DNA from: a virus
Length of the DNA: 43,736 nucleotides
IMG/VR virus record: IMGVR_UViG_3300038418_000033
Coordinates: 1 to 43,736 of that record
Direction: 5' to 3' (one strand)
Translations under genes and position numbers: made by a program
The notes under the pieces: model-generated
The model's database searches: none
Seen by the model: only the letters and a program-made list of their open reading frames with translations
What the model was told of the DNA's origin: nothing
Shown: in pieces, positions 8,875 through 16,291 of the stretch
Layout of the letters: each line of letters starts with the position of its first letter
Position numbering within the stretch: the stretch's first letter is position 1

Positions 8875-10305
8875 TTAGTCATCTTCCCGGTTGTAGCGGT
8901 CATAACCGCTGGAGATTTCCCGGACTTCGTCAAGGGTCTGGTGCCGCTTAATTACCCCATCTTCAAATACTGTCTCCAGCTTATCTTCGTGGCCTGTGGC
9001 GAGCTTCATATCGTATTCCTGCTCCACAGTCTCGAATTCCCCATCCGACAGTTCCAAGAGGGAGAACCTGCCGCCGATGGATGCCTTGGACGGGTCGGTC
9101 TTAACCGTCTTGTGAACATCCTCCCACCGACCGTCCCGGCAGATAGCGGAGCATTTGATGGCGAACCGCATGGTATCACGGTTCTGCTGTTGAAGCAAAG
9201 CACCGCCCATGCCGTAGCCCCAGTTGTCCATGGACCACCCGGCCCGTGTCAGGTGACTGTTGATGCGGCAGATGTTCTGGTAGTTGACTCCGTCGCCTTG
9301 GATGACCCGGACCTGCTTGGGCAGGACCTTCCAACCCTTAGCGTTTGTCTCGAAGCCAAACTTCTCGGCAATGGCGTTGAACATGTCTTCAATGACGACA
9401 CAGGGGTCACCGCTATCCGGGCGCAGGACCACCACGCCGTCACGCCGCAGAATTGTTTCCCGCAACTTGCCGCCGAAGATGTTAGCAACGGCGTTGTGGG
9501 TGTCGTAGCTGTCTACCACGAGCGCCACGAGGCCAGCCGGGACCTTCTCCAGCATGTTGGCATAAGCCTCAGCCTCGGCATCCTCACCCCACGAAGTAAC
9601 GGTGGAGTGCTCCATCGCCGGGATGGAGAAACCGGCGCAGGGGCAATCGTAGAACTGCTCCAGAAGCGAAAGAGCCGCCATGGTGTCGGTGCCCATGAAA
9701 TTGACAAGGTGGGCAGCCCCGCCGATAGCAGCGGTCTCCTGAGAGCTAACGCCCCTGTATCCGAAGTCGTGCAACTTGAAACCGAGTCCAGCCGGGTCAC
9801 CGGTACGCACAAGGTCCCTGCCGATGGTCTGCTTGATTTCAAATGACAGGGTCCCAACCGTGATGGGATACCACACTTGCAGGAGTTGGGTTTCCGCCCA
9901 GTTGGTCAGCCACGGGAATTCCTTGTCGGTGTTTTCGATGGTCATCAACACGTTCTTGATGGGAACCACGGTACCCTCTTTAACCGCACGAATGCGCAGG
10001 GGCAACTTGCCGCCATGCTTTTCCAGCAACCGCATCCAGCCGTTGAAGTTGAATACTTCATCGTTGCCGAAATGCCGGTGACAAATGCGGGCAGCTTCGT
10101 GGACATCTTTCTTGGTGAACACCTTGCCCTCGAAGTATGCGGCGAGGATGTATTGCAGCCCGGAGAACAATGTGTGCTGCCAGAAACCACCCCGGCTCAT
10201 GAGGTAGCTGTACACATATTCCGCATCCGAAGGATACTGAAACCAGTGCGACAGCTTGTAGCTGTCTGTCCTTAAAATGGGGTTAAGCTTGAGTGCTTTG
10301 GGCAT
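8875..10305 (-). CDS. nampt: nicotinamide phosphoribosyltransferase
   Basis: 476-residue enzyme making nicotinamide mononucleotide from nicotinamide and PRPP, first step of NAD salvage. Length and motifs match the eukaryotic-type family: DFGYRGVSSQETA (about residues 180-192), HLVNFMGTDT, the phosphorylatable catalytic His in MEHSTVTSWG (His at about 233), VVDSYD, RPDSGDP, and a final GGALLQQ...RDTMRFAIKCS block. ATG 10305 follows AAGGAGAA; upstream in-frame codons have no family resemblance. It overlaps the NMNAT-Nudix gene by 23 bases, so the two are translationally linked. Both enzymes of a two-step NAD pathway are therefore present. Confidence 0.96.
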   Translation of the reverse strand: MPKALKLNPILRTDSYKLSHWFQYPSDAEYVYSYLMSRGGFWQHTLFSGLQYILAAYFEGKVFTKKDVHEAARICHRHFGNDEVFNFNGWMRLLEKHGGKLPLRIRAVKEGTVVPIKNVLMTIENTDKEFPWLTNWAETQLLQVWYPITVGTLSFEIKQTIGRDLVRTGDPAGLGFKLHDFGYRGVSSQETAAIGGAAHLVNFMGTDTMAALSLLEQFYDCPCAGFSIPAMEHSTVTSWGEDAEAEAYANMLEKVPAGLVALVVDSYDTHNAVANIFGGKLRETILRRDGVVVLRPDSGDPCVVIEDMFNAIAEKFGFETNAKGWKVLPKQVRVIQGDGVNYQNICRINSHLTRAGWSMDNWGYGMGGALLQQQNRDTMRFAIKCSAICRDGRWEDVHKTVKTDPSKASIGGRFSLLELSDGEFETVEQEYDMKLATGHEDKLETVFEDGVIKRHQTLDEVREISSGYDRYNREDD

Positions 10306-11224
10306 GTGTGTTCTCCTTTTTGGTAAGATGTTGTTGCAGCATCTCGAAGAGAGGACGATGCTCCTTCTCAAAATCCTCCACAGTCAATTTGCTTATGTCA
10401 AACCACTGCGCTTGGGAAAGGTCATCGCTGCCCTTCCCGCCCATAGTCATACTGTACGCCATGAAGAAGACGGTCTTGAAGCCCTCAGATGGCTCCGAGC
10501 GCCAGCGCCAGCTATCGACCTTGCGGGAGCCGACATATTCAAGGTCTTGGATGTCCAGACCCGTCTCCTCGAACGCTTCCTTCTTGGCATCAGCCTCGAA
10601 GGTTGGCGTGCTGAATATTGCGTGCCCGCCCGGAAAACGCCAGAACGTGTCATCTGGCTTCTTGCCGAGGAGAAGCATCAAACCCTTCTCCGCCTTGTGC
10701 AGGATAGCAATGTCCACCACGGTGACAAGCCGGGGCCACAGTTGGTTCATGGCGTAGATGACACCCGCCCGGAAAAATGGCGACTCCATGACATTGTTGG
10801 TCAGCTTGGCACGGATATCCGTGCTGGTAAGGGACGCCGGGACCTCTATCTCCAGTTCCTTGACCTTGTGCTTCCCGTGATAGAAGGGAGCGAATGAGTC
10901 CCTACTACCGTATAATACCACTTCGTGGGGAACTTCTCCCACGGCTTCGGAGATGCGCTCATCCAAACTGTCTGACCACTGTTCGTCGGTCTTGCAGTCC
11001 CGCAGGGGCAATACGGTGAACTCGGGGAACTTCGCCTGAATCATTTTCTTCCGAGTCTCGAAGTCTAACGGGTCGTGCCGGGTCGGACCGACCTTATTGC
11101 AGCCAAGGAATACGATAACCCGCTGGTGACGCCCACGCACAATACGAAAAATTTCAAGGTGCCCGTCATGGAGTTCGTGAACTTGGAACCGGCCAACTAA
11201 AACACCAAATGATGGTTTGGTCAT
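10283..11224 (-). CDS. nadM: bifunctional NMN adenylyltransferase-Nudix hydrolase
   Basis: 313 residues. The N-terminal nucleotidyltransferase has GRFQVHELHDGHL (residues 11-23) with the HxGH-type HDGH, and a late STDIRAKL motif for ATP binding; it would convert NMN to NAD+. The C-terminal half is a Nudix domain whose core KEAFEETGL is intact, while the first Gly/Glu of the box (GGHAIFSTPTF) depart from consensus. Nudix domains in this fusion often hydrolyse ADP-ribose. SD AGGAGGGT precedes ATG 11224, which overlaps the stop of the upstream endonuclease gene (ATGA). Confidence 0.93.
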   Translation of the reverse strand: MTKPSFGVLVGRFQVHELHDGHLEIFRIVRGRHQRVIVFLGCNKVGPTRHDPLDFETRKKMIQAKFPEFTVLPLRDCKTDEQWSDSLDERISEAVGEVPHEVVLYGSRDSFAPFYHGKHKVKELEIEVPASLTSTDIRAKLTNNVMESPFFRAGVIYAMNQLWPRLVTVVDIAILHKAEKGLMLLLGKKPDDTFWRFPGGHAIFSTPTFEADAKKEAFEETGLDIQDLEYVGSRKVDSWRWRSEPSEGFKTVFFMAYSMTMGGKGSDDLSQAQWFDISKLTVEDFEKEHRPLFEMLQQHLTKKENTHAQSTQA

Positions 11225-12138
11225 GATACCCTCCTGTATCGTTCCCCCAACTCATATCGTTCAATTAATTCAATGCACTGTCCCTGTTCCGTCCACTCTC
11301 TAGAAAACTTACTGATTAAACTGAACAACTCTTTAACAGACAAATCGGATGTTACTCTTTTCCTACAATTTTCGGAGTGTGTGACATACCGGCAATTTGC
11401 TGGATGCCTTACTATCTCCGGGAAAACCCCAAGAGCATATGCCTGTTTTCGAGACAGCCTATGGTCTCGTACCAACCCAGTCTTATTCTTAACTGGATGA
11501 AATATACCCAACTCAGAAACTCGTCTCTTTGTCTCTATTGGCTGAAATTGTAGCAAGTTAGCCCCATTAACCCAATTCGATAATTTCCGGTATAGAGCAA
11601 AATCAGACAAGTTTTCTAGCGGCGTCCAATTGCCGTGTTCCTCATTTACTTTTCTTACACGTTTACGATATTCATCAGTAAACTTCTCCCTTGATTTAGT
11701 ACCAATCTTTCTCTTGGATTTTTCTGAGCAAGGGTGTGATATTCCTTTATGGCCCTCACTTAGCCGTTGTAACCATACGTTGCCAAAAACCCTTCCTCGG
11801 TTTGCTGTTCCCGCCCCCCATCGTTCTCTTGGGTTTAGCATACGTAGCGAAACCTGTTTAGAAATAAGTTTCTTTGTATGTTTAGACACTTTGTTTCCAT
11901 AGTTGGGGTTACCGGTCCCTGAAAAGTCCCTACTCCTTTTTAGGTCCGAGCATTTCCTGCTACAGACTATACGAGGCATTTCATGCCCTGATATCAAAAA
12001 TCTCGTGGAACATTCACTACACACCTGTAAGAACTGGTGCCGTTTCTTTTTCCCTTGAAACCCCTCATTTCGTTTTAAGCATGTTCCTCGAATCTCATTA
12101 TTTCCCACCCCTGTCTTGCAATGAAAGCACATTAACAC
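11221..12138 (-). CDS. HNH-like homing endonuclease
   Basis: 305-residue basic protein. The N-terminus has several Cys pairs (CFHC, CSEC, CSRKC) likely forming zinc knuckles. A NUMOD3-like region (HTKKLISKQVS, CSEKSKRKIG) follows. A C-terminal HNH-like core shows VRDHRLS, HPANCR and a final Asn/Arg. GTG 12138 fits the SD AGGAGG (eight-base spacing); ATG 12132 is the alternative. The SD lies in a hairpin. The stop overlaps the NMNAT start, so it sits cleanly inside the NAD gene group. Confidence 0.78.
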   Translation of the reverse strand: MLMCFHCKTGVGNNEIRGTCLKRNEGFQGKKKRHQFLQVCSECSTRFLISGHEMPRIVCSRKCSDLKRSRDFSGTGNPNYGNKVSKHTKKLISKQVSLRMLNPRERWGAGTANRGRVFGNVWLQRLSEGHKGISHPCSEKSKRKIGTKSREKFTDEYRKRVRKVNEEHGNWTPLENLSDFALYRKLSNWVNGANLLQFQPIETKRRVSELGIFHPVKNKTGLVRDHRLSRKQAYALGVFPEIVRHPANCRYVTHSENCRKRVTSDLSVKELFSLISKFSREWTEQGQCIELIERYELGERYRRVS

Positions 12139-12147
12139 GATTTTATC

Positions 12148-12162
12148 CTCCTATTAAAGGAG
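12148..12162 (-). promoter_or_regulatory. RBS-occluding hairpin of HNH-like gene 12138
   Basis: On the - strand CTCCT pairs with AGGAG around a five-base TTAAT loop; the 3' arm is the SD itself. Confidence 0.5.
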
Positions 12163-12200
12163 TTGAAAGTCATGTTTATTGTGCTAGTCATGAGACGGAT

Positions 12201-12539
12201 TTATACTGCAATTCCCTTTTTGGCTTTCATTACGATATCATCATATGCGGTGAATGGGCACAGAGAAGCGTTTAAGCTAAAACTGGACTTGTCAAATTCT
12301 ACCGTAAGGATGCGTATTCTGTTTTCCATGCGGAAGACCCGAACATGTTGCCATGGCTCGTCCTGCACCTCCAAAAACTCGCAGTAAAAGTACGCCTGCA
12401 TCTCGTGCGTCCAGTTATCGAGCAATACTCTTATCTCGGTCTGGAGCATACTGGTGACCGCTCTACCCATCAAGGGTCTGAATCGCTCCATCAAGTTCTG
12501 CTGGAGGTCAGCGTCCGAAAGTGAGTCATAGTCGCTCAT
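12201..12539 (-). CDS. hypothetical protein
   Basis: 112 residues, acidic N-terminus, mixed alpha/beta, no recognised motif. The ATG overlaps the TGA of the upstream reading frame (ATGA), so translational coupling is likely and supports the frameshift reconstruction of that upstream gene. The nearest purine-rich run (AAGGAAG) lies 13 bases upstream. Confidence 0.65.
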   Translation of the reverse strand: MSDYDSLSDADLQQNLMERFRPLMGRAVTSMLQTEIRVLLDNWTHEMQAYFYCEFLEVQDEPWQHVRVFRMENRIRILTVEFDKSSFSLNASLCPFTAYDDIVMKAKKGIAV

Positions 12540-13107
12540 AGATTATAGAAATCTTCCTTCAACTGACGCACAAACTCAGCGACCGGCGGGGCGGGTGATT
12601 CCACGGGGATTCCACTGCTCCCAACACAGCCCAGCCTCAATCAGGTCATACGTGTGGATAATCTTGGCACCGGGGATGGGCTGACCATCCGGCCCACCGG
12701 GGAGGCATGTTAAGCCCTTGACGGTCAACAGTGTCGATGCTGATTTGCTTACCCGTGGAGAAATAAAGGTCCCAATCTACGTCATAGCTGTGTTCGTAGC
12801 AGGTTGAGCAATGTTCCTCGGAATGACCATCCTTGTCGGTGGTGGTATAACAGTTGCACTTGTAGGAGTGACGGCAGGAAACTTCCTCCCGCTGTTTTTG
12901 AGTGATGGACCCGCTCCAAATCTCTGTGTCGCTCGTGACGTCGTAGAACTCCAGTGCCAGCCCGGCACCGGTGATAATAGCGCAGGCAACAAGGGTGCAG
13001 ATAGCCTCACCGAGACCATGACTCTCCACAAGGATTCCTTGCTTGTGAAGAAGGTAAGCAATGAGACAAAAGATGATGGGTAAAAGCATTAACGGGAAAA
13101 AATACAT
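12536..13107 (-). pseudogene. membrane protein gene broken by two apparent frameshifts
   Basis: ATG 13107 with SD GGGAGG opens a protein with two hydrophobic helices, a Cys-rich middle (CRHSYKCNCYT, HCSTCYEH) and DVDWDLYFSTGKQISIDTV...MPPRW. This frame stops at 12646, but the next frame continues naturally (PDGQPIPGAKIIHTYDL, AGLCWEQWNP). The third then continues as VESPAPPVAEFVRQLKEDF to a TGA at 12536-12538 that overlaps the next start. Removing one base near GGTGGG (about 12690-12700) and one in the CCCC run near 12605 gives a single intact protein. Phage homologues of this membrane family, as I remember them, continue past PPRW with a similar GEP...H.Y segment. Confidence 0.6.
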
Positions 13108-13116
13108 GCGGCCTCC

Positions 13117-13323
13117 CTATGACCGTTTCTTGCGGAGTTCCCGAGCACGTTCCCGCTTGCTGCGCTCTTCGTAGTCTTTCTGGTTATCGGCTCCCAACTG
13201 CATGGAGGACAGGATGATGTCGCAAATTGCGCTACGAAACTCTCCCTTGCCGATGGCGATGCACGCATGTCCTGTCCAAAATTCGACCAACTCATTGGTG
13301 GTCATGTCTTTAAGTTCCTTCAT
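13117..13323 (-). CDS. small hypothetical protein
   Basis: 68 residues. ATG 13323 is preferred over 13326 because GGAGG is then optimally spaced. The N-terminal half is a compact amphipathic helix pair and the C-terminus is strongly basic (ERSKRERARELRKKRS), suggesting nucleic-acid binding. No family recognised. Confidence 0.65.
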   Translation of the reverse strand: MKELKDMTTNELVEFWTGHACIAIGKGEFRSAICDIILSSMQLGADNQKDYEERSKRERARELRKKRS

Positions 13324-13363
13324 CATTTCCTCCCGCAGAGTACCACTCCTCGAATCCGTCCAC

Positions 13364-14146
13364 TTATTGTGGGATGAAGGACTCGGGTGGGTCAGGCTTC
13401 TTAATGACCTTCCCCGTGTCTCTTGCCCAATCCTGAAGGTCTTGAATCGTAAACCACCCGGAATTGTACTTGCTCTGTTCAAACGGGTTGAGCCAGACAA
13501 CAAGCTCTCCACTCTTATTATACCTCGGTGAGAGAGCAAAAAATCCCTTTTTCTTTTTCCGTAGCAAACTTTCTATACGGGTCCGCTTGAACTCCCGGCG
13601 AACCCTGTTGTCCAGACGGTCTGTATTCACCCACGCCTTCTTCACCGCCTTGGGCATCTGACTGATAATAATGAAAGCGAGACTGGAGCCCTGAGCCCAC
13701 CCGGAGGAGAGTCGGGCAATGGCGATGTCCTTGCGCAAGAAGGCTTCGTAGACCTGCTTGAGCCGCACAATCTCCATCTTGTCATCGGAGGTAATACAGA
13801 AGGACTCCTCATCCCACGCAGCGTACATGCCTTTGCGGTTGGTCAGCCCAAGAGTTTTCCAGTAGCGTATTTCCACCGGCTCACGCTCTTCAAGCCAAAG
13901 GGATACAGAATCGGGAAGAAGAATCCCTTGACGATGCCTGCATTTGACCCACATGAGGCCCTCTGCGACCTTGATAATCTTGCGGCGGTTCATGCCGAGA
14001 AACCGGGTGTCTGATGTGACCCCGAAACGGTCCAGCAACTTGGCAATACCCCACTCGTGCTCGGCGCAGAAATCATAGCCGAGAATGGCACCCCACACCC
14101 GCCCATGTTCCGTGGGAATGCTAACATCGAAGTATCCGGTTCTCAT
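13364..14146 (-). CDS. conserved hypothetical protein
   Basis: 260 residues starting at ATG 14146 after SD AAGGAG. Mixed alpha/beta sequence with a long basic helical region near the C-terminus (RREFKRTRIESLLRKKKKG). No recognisable catalytic motif. It begins two bases after the end of the gene at 14148, inside a run of closely packed small genes. Confidence 0.65.
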   Translation of the reverse strand: MRTGYFDVSIPTEHGRVWGAILGYDFCAEHEWGIAKLLDRFGVTSDTRFLGMNRRKIIKVAEGLMWVKCRHRQGILLPDSVSLWLEEREPVEIRYWKTLGLTNRKGMYAAWDEESFCITSDDKMEIVRLKQVYEAFLRKDIAIARLSSGWAQGSSLAFIIISQMPKAVKKAWVNTDRLDNRVRREFKRTRIESLLRKKKKGFFALSPRYNKSGELVVWLNPFEQSKYNSGWFTIQDLQDWARDTGKVIKKPDPPESFIPQ

Positions 14147-14147
14147 A

Positions 14148-14435
14148 TCAACTCCTTGCTTGGGTGAAATGACCCTTTCCTCGGTTGGGGCGTTTCTGCT
14201 GGAGCACCGGGTGCTCAGTGATAAATGCCCAATGCGGGTTGGCTTCCAAAAGTTCGTGATAAAAATCCTGCATTTCCATGAAGTCACCCTTGGTGTTTCC
14301 CGGATGAACCCCCGGACGCATCCGGTCCGAAGCCTGCTTGTAAAGTCCCTTTAACCGCTTCCGGCTAATCGGAAGGATTACACGGAAGTACTTCCACGCT
14401 CGGGCTTCCGCCCGGCGCTGGTCAAGTTCTTTCAT
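14148..14435 (-). CDS. small basic hypothetical protein
   Basis: 95 residues with SD AAGGAG six bases before ATG 14435. Basic, mostly helical, His-rich toward the C-terminus (FYHELLEANPHW, ITEHPVLQQ). No family recognised. Confidence 0.65.
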   Translation of the reverse strand: MKELDQRRAEARAWKYFRVILPISRKRLKGLYKQASDRMRPGVHPGNTKGDFMEMQDFYHELLEANPHWAFITEHPVLQQKRPNRGKGHFTQARS

Positions 14436-14494
14436 ATTAAACTCCTTGCCTCAATGCCGTAGCAGAGGCTAATCTTCCATTGAAATTTGGTGTC

Positions 14495-14662
14495 TTACCA
14501 ACCAGCCGTCAGGTTCCTTCCCAAACGACGGGCATCTGCGAGCAAGTAAGGAAGCATTTCTAAACGCACACGCTCATACCTTGCCTTGCGCTCTTCTTCG
14601 GTTTCTTGGGGAGCTATCCCCATTTTACTCAGAAACTCAAGGTCTTGCGTGGTCATTTCCAT
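14495..14662 (-). CDS. 55-residue hypothetical protein
   Basis: Short gene with SD GGAGGG before ATG 14662 (MEMTTQDLEFLSKMG start). Helical and charged (EEERKARYERVRLEML). It lies directly downstream of the GTGGTATACT motif, in the same arrangement as the gene at 32911, and the two N-termini are alike. Confidence 0.6.
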   Translation of the reverse strand: MEMTTQDLEFLSKMGIAPQETEEERKARYERVRLEMLPYLLADARRLGRNLTAGW

Positions 14663-14678
14663 ACTTCCCTCCACCTAC

Positions 14679-14699
14679 AGTATACCACGGGAAAGGGAA
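14679..14699 (-). promoter_or_regulatory. GTGGTATACT motif (promoter-like)
   Basis: On the - strand AATTCCCTTTCCCGTGGTAT continues into ACTGTAGGTGGAGG. TATACT would be a -10 box. The same GTGGTATACT occurs at 24576 and 32928, each time just before a small - strand gene. If a promoter, the leader would be extremely short because the SD follows within about seven bases. Confidence 0.4.
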
Positions 14700-14700
14700 T

Positions 14701-15159
14701 TTATGCAGATAAAAGTGCAAGAGCGGCGTAGTACATGAGAATTAAATGCATGGTGTTGTCCGCCGCCGCATAAACCAACCCGGTGAATGCCGCCCGGAGA
14801 GCATGGTAGTTAGAGACCTGCTCGAACTTGACGGGGATGCCCTCCTTACCATGCTCCAAAAACTCTTCAAGAGACCGCCCTCGTATCAATTTAAGCCACT
14901 TGTCCGCCAATCCATAGCGGTCAATATAGAAGTGACTGACAAAAACCCAAAGCGGCCATAAAACAAAACGAATAAAGGGGTCCAACCCAATGAACAGGGG
15001 AAACGTCGTCGCCGTAACTGCCAAGGTATAGAGAAGGCAGTGAACAGCACATTTGAAGTGACTGGAGCTCTTGTTCATCGCCATCCACTTATTCTGGAGA
15101 AGATAATCCCCAATCAAATGCCCGAGAAATATCGGGGCAAACGGGTCGGAAGAACTCAT
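14701..15159 (-). CDS. DUF3307-like membrane protein
   Basis: 152 residues with several hydrophobic helices. LGHLIGDYLLQNKWMAMNK at the N-terminus followed by a His in a membrane helix (CAVHCLLYTL) and SHFYIDRYGLADKW matches what I know of the DUF3307 family found in bacteria and phages. Function unknown. ATG 15159 follows AGGGGG; an upstream TTG at 15177 lacks support. Confidence 0.7.
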   Translation of the reverse strand: MSSSDPFAPIFLGHLIGDYLLQNKWMAMNKSSSHFKCAVHCLLYTLAVTATTFPLFIGLDPFIRFVLWPLWVFVSHFYIDRYGLADKWLKLIRGRSLEEFLEHGKEGIPVKFEQVSNYHALRAAFTGLVYAAADNTMHLILMYYAALALLSA

Positions 15160-15166
15160 AAACCCC

Positions 15167-15505
15167 CTATTCGTCAAGTCGTGAGATTTCGCTGGTGGTG
15201 CGCAACAGCGCCCGGAGACCCTTAGCGTGCTTGCAGGGGGTCTTGACGCCGGTCAAAACCAATCCGAATTTGAAGGCACAGTCCGTGCAGGTGCAGATGA
15301 TGTTTGCCGAACCGTTCCCCCAGCCCGCCTTCCGGGTCTTGACTGCTTGCAGCATGTACCCGGCCTCGGGGTCGGTCAACGATGGGGTAACGAACGTTCT
15401 GACCGCCACGCCATCGGGAAGCTGAGCGGTGATGCGCTGCGGGGTACCAATTTCCAGATAATCACCCGGCATTAGACCGGGGTATTGCTTGATGATGGAT
15501 GCCAT
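15167..15505 (-). CDS. SWIM-type zinc finger protein
   Basis: 112 residues. The C-terminal half carries ICTCTDCAFKFG...TPCKHAKGLRALL, which fits the SWIM pattern CxC...CxH with the usual small residue after His. SWIM fingers bind DNA or proteins and are common beside recombination and nuclease factors. A strong SD AGGAGG precedes ATG 15505. It overlaps the ORF frame of the downstream membrane gene slightly. Confidence 0.7.
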   Translation of the reverse strand: MASIIKQYPGLMPGDYLEIGTPQRITAQLPDGVAVRTFVTPSLTDPEAGYMLQAVKTRKAGWGNGSANIICTCTDCAFKFGLVLTGVKTPCKHAKGLRALLRTTSEISRLDE

Positions 15506-15553
15506 ACATCCTCCTATAACACACAGTAATAAATACTGAACTTTTAAGGGTTT

Positions 15554-16252
15554 TTAATGCTTGCCACAGACACAGGGTAAACCACGGTTTATGTGCTGAT
15601 GCTTGCAACGTGCCTTAAGATTCCCAGTATTGGCAACCGCTATTTTATCTCGCTGGGCTTTCGGCATCACATATCCTGTATGCGCTAAGGACATATTTCT
15701 CCTTATTTCGTCAGTATACACTCTTTCCCTTGCCATCTTAGCTATCCGCTGGCGCTCAGACTCGGGCATACCTTGCTCTATCTTTATCTTGGATAGGAGC
15801 CGTTTCTGTGCTTCAGACATTGGGCCTTTCTTCTTGCCCCGCTGAATATCCCCAATGAGCTTTCTGGTCTCCTTAGAATGATGCCAACCACCTGATGCTA
15901 TCCGGCTAGTAATGGTTTTCCTACGCCGGTCCTCAGTCCACTTAGTACCCAAACAACTTCCCGCCTTCGGAAGAGTGTTATAGCCGTTTTTGTAACTACC
16001 ATAAAAATCTAGCCAATGCTGCTCTCGGGCTATGAGGGTCTCCCGGACAGGCTCGCATTGTTCAATAACTACAAATTCCCACGCCTGTTTTCCGTACTTT
16101 CTCCACGCTCGGAGAAATTTCTGACCACTGTGGATTCCCCTGCTAAGCTCCTTAAGGTGGGTTGCTTTTCGTCTTTCAATGTGGACAGAGCTTCCGATGT
16201 ACCACTTTTCTGTTATCGTATTTCTCCACCCGTAGACGCCGCTAGTCTTCAT
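15554..16252 (-). CDS. GIY-YIG homing endonuclease
   Basis: 232 residues. SGVYGWRNTITEKWYIGSS is the GIY-YIG pair; EQHWLDFYG carries the likely catalytic Glu. NUMOD3-like helices follow (HSKETRKLIGDIQRG, SEAQKRLLSKIK). The C-terminus HINRGLPCVCGKH matches the tails of the proteins at 8 and 19158. It lies between the SWIM protein gene and the helicase gene. SD GAGG is paired in a hairpin. Confidence 0.88.
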   Translation of the reverse strand: MKTSGVYGWRNTITEKWYIGSSVHIERRKATHLKELSRGIHSGQKFLRAWRKYGKQAWEFVVIEQCEPVRETLIAREQHWLDFYGSYKNGYNTLPKAGSCLGTKWTEDRRRKTITSRIASGGWHHSKETRKLIGDIQRGKKKGPMSEAQKRLLSKIKIEQGMPESERQRIAKMARERVYTDEIRRNMSLAHTGYVMPKAQRDKIAVANTGNLKARCKHQHINRGLPCVCGKH

Positions 16253-16257
16253 TCTTC

Positions 16258-16282
16258 TTCTACCTCTGTATTAGGAGTAGAA
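16258..16282 (-). promoter_or_regulatory. possible RBS hairpin of GIY-YIG gene 16252
   Basis: On the - strand TTCTACTCC can pair with GAGGTAGAA over seven contiguous pairs (one wobble) with one mismatch further in; the SD GAGG is in the 3' arm. Confidence 0.4.
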
Positions 16283-16291
16283 AGTTGATAT

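Noticed and set aside
8794-9846. 350-residue + strand ORF opposite NAMPT
   Set aside because: It is the antisense shadow of a gene with full NAMPT motifs; no SD and no recognisable domains.
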